NCBI RefSeq assembly: GCF_001875725.1
Contig: NZ_MLCQ01000007.1
Location: 1 to 52,467, forward strand
Direction of reading: 5' to 3'
Length of the DNA: 52,467 nucleotides
From: Corynebacterium sp. NML140438
GTDB lineage: Bacteria; Actinomycetota; Actinomycetes; Mycobacteriales; Mycobacteriaceae
Under the pieces are notes generated by a model. That model did not search any database and was not told the origin of the DNA. It was given only the letters and a program-made list of their open reading frames with translations. The position numbers and the translations under genes were made by a program. Within the stretch, counting starts at the first letter, position 1. Each line of letters begins with the position of its first letter. Positions 49,822 to 52,467 of the stretch are shown in pieces.

Positions 49822-51765
49822 TTACTTCCGCTCGCGGACCACGCCGTTGACCTGCTCCAGTGTTCCGTGCTGGAAGTCAATCACCAGCCCACCGGCAGGG
49901 ATCTCACGCATATCCGAGGTCGGCCAGCCCATCGCACCCTGCTCGTAGCCGCGCTTGCCCCACTCCTCGAAGATGTCGCCATAGAGCACCACGTGCGCGC
50001 CGGTCTCCGGCGACCAGTAAATGTTGCCCTTCTCGAACTGCTGGAAGAACCCACCACGGATCGCAATCTCGTTGCTCTTCGGGTAGCCCAGCGCGCTCGT
50101 TGCGGTGCCCAGCTCGCCGTACTTCTCCGCGATCGCGCCGTGGACAATGTTGTGGCTCTTGTCCGGGTTACGGGTCAGAAACCCGCCCTGGAACTTCTGC
50201 ACGTAGCCGTTGCCCACCTGGTTCGCCTCAGCAACCGGGTACTTCAGGTCGCCCGTCTCGTAGCCGTTCTCACCCCAGGCCTTGAACATGTCACCAGGGA
50301 TGGCGTAGGCGCCGGTCTGTGGCGTCCAGTAAATCGAGCCGTTCTCGAAGTGGACGAAGCGGCCAACGCCGTCCGGCGTCGAGGTCTCACCCGTGGTCGG
50401 GAAACCAAGCCAGCTCTGCGCCCCACCCAGGCCACTGTACTTCGCCAAAATCGCACCGAACAGCGGGTACGCACCCGTCTTCGGGGACCAGAACGCAGTA
50501 CCACCACGGAAGTCCTCAGCCTTACCCTTACCGCCAGCGACGTCGTACTCGTTATTCACGCAGCTACCGATCACGCCCGACTTCGTTGCCTCAGCAATCG
50601 CGCCCACCGGGTTGCAGTCCGAACCGCGGTCCGCCTCCGCCATCGCCAACGCATTCGCGATGTACGGCCACGCCTGCGTCATCTCAAACTGCCAGTACTC
50701 CCACGAGTGCACGCCCGACGGACGGAACTTCACAACCGGCTTCACCGGCGTCCGCGACGCGTAATCGACGAAGGTCTGCGTCGACAAGCGCGAAATCACC
50801 TCGAGCCCGACACCCGCCGGGTTCGCCGCACCCTTCGCCACCGACTCCGGGTTACCAAAATCATCGCGACCCGAACCCGAGGACACGTACACCGTCATGT
50901 CCTTCAGCGCCTCAATGCCAAGCTTCGGATCGTGGTCAATCCAATCCTGCGACCCAGCCGGGCCCCACATCGCCTCCGAGTCGTAGCCACCCGCATCCAT
51001 CTGCGCGGCCTTAATCGCCGTCGGCATACCAGTGGTCGTCGTGTCCAAATAGCCAGAGAAGGAACCCACGAACTTAAACAAGTGCGGGTTGCGCTCCGCC
51101 AAGTTCACCGCGGCAGTACCACCCATCGAGATACCCACCACAGCGCGACTACCGTTCGAGCGGAACTCGTTATTCAGCACCGGGACGAGCTCCTTCGTCA
51201 GGAAGGTCTCCCACTTGTAGTTCTTCCCATTGTTCGGGCGCTGCCAATCCGAGTAGAACGACGACTCGCCACCAACCGGCAGAATCACGTTCACGTTCTT
51301 GTCAGCGTAGAACTGCTCAATGTTGGTCTCGATGGTCCAGCCGTTCTCATCATCACGCGCACGCAGACCATCCAGCGCCCACACCTCCGGGAACTTCGCC
51401 TGCGGATTCGAGTGCCAATCACGCGCCAGCAGGATCTGCACCTGCATCAGCTGCTCCGGCATCGCCGCCGAACGAATAAACACAGCCACGCGGCGGTTCG
51501 TCAACCACTCAATGCGGTCCACGCTCACTCCCGCAGGCAGGCCCGGAATTTGCGGGTTCTTATCAACCTCAATCGGCGTCCGCTTCGGCGGATCCGACGG
51601 CCGAATATTGTCCGACAGCCCACCACGGTTACTCGACAGCGGCAGCGCCGACTGCGCCACAGCCGACGTCGATACCACCGGAACTAACGACGCCACCATC
51701 GGCACCGCCGCCGCAACAATCGCAGCCTTCTTCATCCGATTCATAGGGGAATGGGTCTCACGCAT
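49822..51765 (-). CDS. mytA: Trehalose mycoloyltransferase with LGFP repeats
   Basis: 647 residues: a signal peptide (about 8-38, cleaved near AVAQS), an esterase/antigen-85 domain (about 75-370) with Ser213 (GISMGG), Asp near 298 (SGRDDFG) and His near 352 (SGVHSWEYW), then about five LGFP repeats (about 400-640; [15 protein letters not shown] is typical) that bind cell-wall arabinan. It transfers mycolate between trehalose esters and to arabinogalactan. Equivalent to Cop1/MytA (PS1) of C. glutamicum. ATG 51765. It is the first gene of the minus-strand mycolate operon. A second mycoloyltransferase gene commonly found beside it is not in view. Confidence 0.95.
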   Translation of the reverse strand: MRETHSPMNRMKKAAIVAAAVPMVASLVPVVSTSAVAQSALPLSSNRGGLSDNIRPSDPPKRTPIEVDKNPQIPGLPAGVSVDRIEWLTNRRVAVFIRSAAMPEQLMQVQILLARDWHSNPQAKFPEVWALDGLRARDDENGWTIETNIEQFYADKNVNVILPVGGESSFYSDWQRPNNGKNYKWETFLTKELVPVLNNEFRSNGSRAVVGISMGGTAAVNLAERNPHLFKFVGSFSGYLDTTTTGMPTAIKAAQMDAGGYDSEAMWGPAGSQDWIDHDPKLGIEALKDMTVYVSSGSGRDDFGNPESVAKGAANPAGVGLEVISRLSTQTFVDYASRTPVKPVVKFRPSGVHSWEYWQFEMTQAWPYIANALAMAEADRGSDCNPVGAIAEATKSGVIGSCVNNEYDVAGGKGKAEDFRGGTAFWSPKTGAYPLFGAILAKYSGLGGAQSWLGFPTTGETSTPDGVGRFVHFENGSIYWTPQTGAYAIPGDMFKAWGENGYETGDLKYPVAEANQVGNGYVQKFQGGFLTRNPDKSHNIVHGAIAEKYGELGTATSALGYPKSNEIAIRGGFFQQFEKGNIYWSPETGAHVVLYGDIFEEWGKRGYEQGAMGWPTSDMREIPAGGLVIDFQHGTLEQVNGVVRERK

Positions 51766-51987
51766 GAATTTCCTGCCTCAACTCTTCTTCTGGGCTTCTG
51801 CCACTTTTAGGTTTTAGGTGTGCACAACCAGCGCCGCGTGCTCTTCGGCAAACTCCGAGGGTTCCCCTCCCCCGGAATCAACCAGCGACGGCGCCAACAA
51901 ATCACCCTAAAGGTTAAGTATGCCTTGAGAGTTTAGCCACCAGACACGCCGGTGCGCCACCAAGATTTTTGCTAAGCGGGTAACTCC

Positions 51988-52157
51988 GCACCAAATTCCC
52001 TCGGCGAGAGTCAGCGACCTGGGTGTTTGCAGATCGCCACGCAAAAATCCAGGAATTTGGTGTCAGGCCAGGTGGGGTGCGCACCACATTCCCGCATGCA
52101 AGTCCGGCGACCTGGGCAAACGTAAAACCCACCCGCTGAAATGCTGGAATTTGGTGC
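51988..52157. repeat. Array of repeat family B units
   Basis: Two divergent units with opposed ends: GCACCAAATTCC (51988-51999) to GGAATTTGGTG (52052-52062), and GCACCACATTCC (52081-52092) to GGAATTTGGTGC (52146-52157). Each contains GCGACCTGGG. Each unit is thus about 75 bp with inverted ends. The region 51766-51987 should contain the mytA promoter; I could not fix it. Confidence 0.7.
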
Positions 52158-52172
52158 AGGGTCGAGTGGGGA

Positions 52173-52263
52173 AGTGACAAAAGACACATCCCCAAAAGTG
52201 CTGGACATTCAAACCTGCAGGTAGATAAAGGGCTATATATATTAGGGTGCGTCTTTTGTCACT
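52173..52263. repeat. 91-bp MITE-like element, copy 2
   Basis: The ends AGTGACAAAAGACACA (52173-52188) and TGCGTCTTTTGTCACT (52248-52263) are inverted with one mismatch. It aligns over its length with 7195-7284. It lies between two family B units. Confidence 0.75.
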
Positions 52264-52279
52264 GACACCCCGAGCAAGC

Positions 52280-52291
52280 GCACCAAATTCC
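52280..52291. repeat. Family B motif, third position
   Basis: GCACCAAATTCC again, followed by CTCGCGCGATCCC. No matching inverted end is seen before the edge gene, so the unit is probably cut short. It is 86 bp from the edge gene's stop codon. Confidence 0.6.
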
Positions 52292-52376
52292 CTCGCGCGA
52301 TCCCAATGGCCAGGGGCAACGCAAAACCAAAACCCCGAAACGCTTTGTGTCAAGTGGTTGTGAACGTGTTTGGGTG

Positions 52377-52467
52377 TTAGATCGTGATGGGTTGTGGGGT
52401 TGGGGCGGTGTGGGTGGTGGTGCGGATGATGCTGACTTCTGCTGGAAGACCTGTGCCAGCTGCGGTG
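52377..52467 (-). CDS. 3' end of an unidentified gene, cut by window edge
   Basis: The last 30 codons on the minus strand (AGTGLPAEVSIIRTTTHT, then APTPQPITI and TAA). Composition is protein-like, and the Thr/Pro-rich end recalls transposase C-termini. The similar GTGTCAA sequence at the left edge of the window hints at insertion sequences in this genome, but the identity cannot be settled from this fragment. Confidence 0.4.
   Translation of the reverse strand, partial: TAAGTGLPAEVSIIRTTTHTAPTPQPITI

Noticed and set aside
51988..52291. Possible CRISPR array from regularly recurring GCACCAAATTCC
   Set aside because: Units alternate in orientation, spacing is irregular, only three to five motifs occur and no cas genes are present.
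1..52467. tRNA, rRNA or known riboswitch genes
   Set aside because: I looked for CCA-ending cloverleaf segments, GGTTCGAATC-type T arms and rRNA landmarks and found none. A covariance-model scan would be decisive.

Overview
The window is a stretch of a Corynebacterium chromosome (order Mycobacteriales). This rests on a mycolate condensation locus (pks13, fadD32, accD4-type carboxylase), an LGFP-repeat mycoloyltransferase, an MmpL3-type mycolate transporter, AftD, DtxR-type iron boxes, and families first seen in corynebacteria (DUF2613, DIP1984). Core genes are GC-rich. Several accessory patches are clearly lower in GC and full of small repeats and gene remnants. The species cannot be named from sequence alone.

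Layout. 1-7300: an iron-box-controlled minus-strand operon joins two ABC half-transporters of the YbtP/Q-IrtAB type to a complete ECF importer (S, T, fused A1A2). 7318-13292: VanW-type protein, family 3 glycosidase lipoprotein, DUF2613 protein and the arabinosyltransferase AftD. 13293-14880: repeats around two small envelope-protein genes. 14897-17866: an iron-siderophore ABC importer under a second iron box, which lies inside the 3' end of tmaT. 17863-25692: homologues of the mycobacterial Rv0224c-Rv0228 block (TmaT acyltransferase, DUF3068 protein, polytopic membrane protein, glycosyltransferase, methyltransferase), split by a patch holding the remnant of an MmeI-like restriction-modification gene. 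26324-29481: a low-GC cassette with a Cys-rich small ORF, a strong terminator, an ABC ATPase, an FtsX/MacB-like permease divided over two genes, and a broken LuxR-type regulator. 29540-36448: pckG, trmB, a NYN-domain protein, mmpL3 and a flippase-like membrane protein, in the same neighbourhood as Rv0205-Rv0211. 36449-39760: another low-GC patch, with a secreted Cys/Gly-rich bacteriocin-like precursor and a candidate immunity protein. 39767-51765: DUF3054 protein, a 37-codon amphipathic peptide gene at the end of the pks13-accD operon, then accD4, pks13, fadD32, an envelope cutinase, a DUF732 lipoprotein and mytA. The right end holds repeats and the 3' end of an unidentified gene.

How the genes fit together. 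Most core genes build or export the mycomembrane and arabinogalactan. FadD32, the carboxylase and Pks13 make the mycolate; TmaT and MmpL3 prepare and export trehalose mycolate; MytA transfers it; AftD and the Rv0225/Rv0226c-like proteins act on arabinan or lipoglycan. Two iron-uptake operons and two candidate peptide or bacteriocin cassettes are inserted between them. At least five families of short dispersed repeats mark the junctions. Three divergent gene pairs have starts that abut or nearly abut, with interlocked -10 elements and no room for leaders. The strongest candidates for undescribed biology are the Cys-rich peptide/split-permease cassette, the secreted Cys/Gly-rich protein with its partner, and the peptide gene joined to the mycolate operon.
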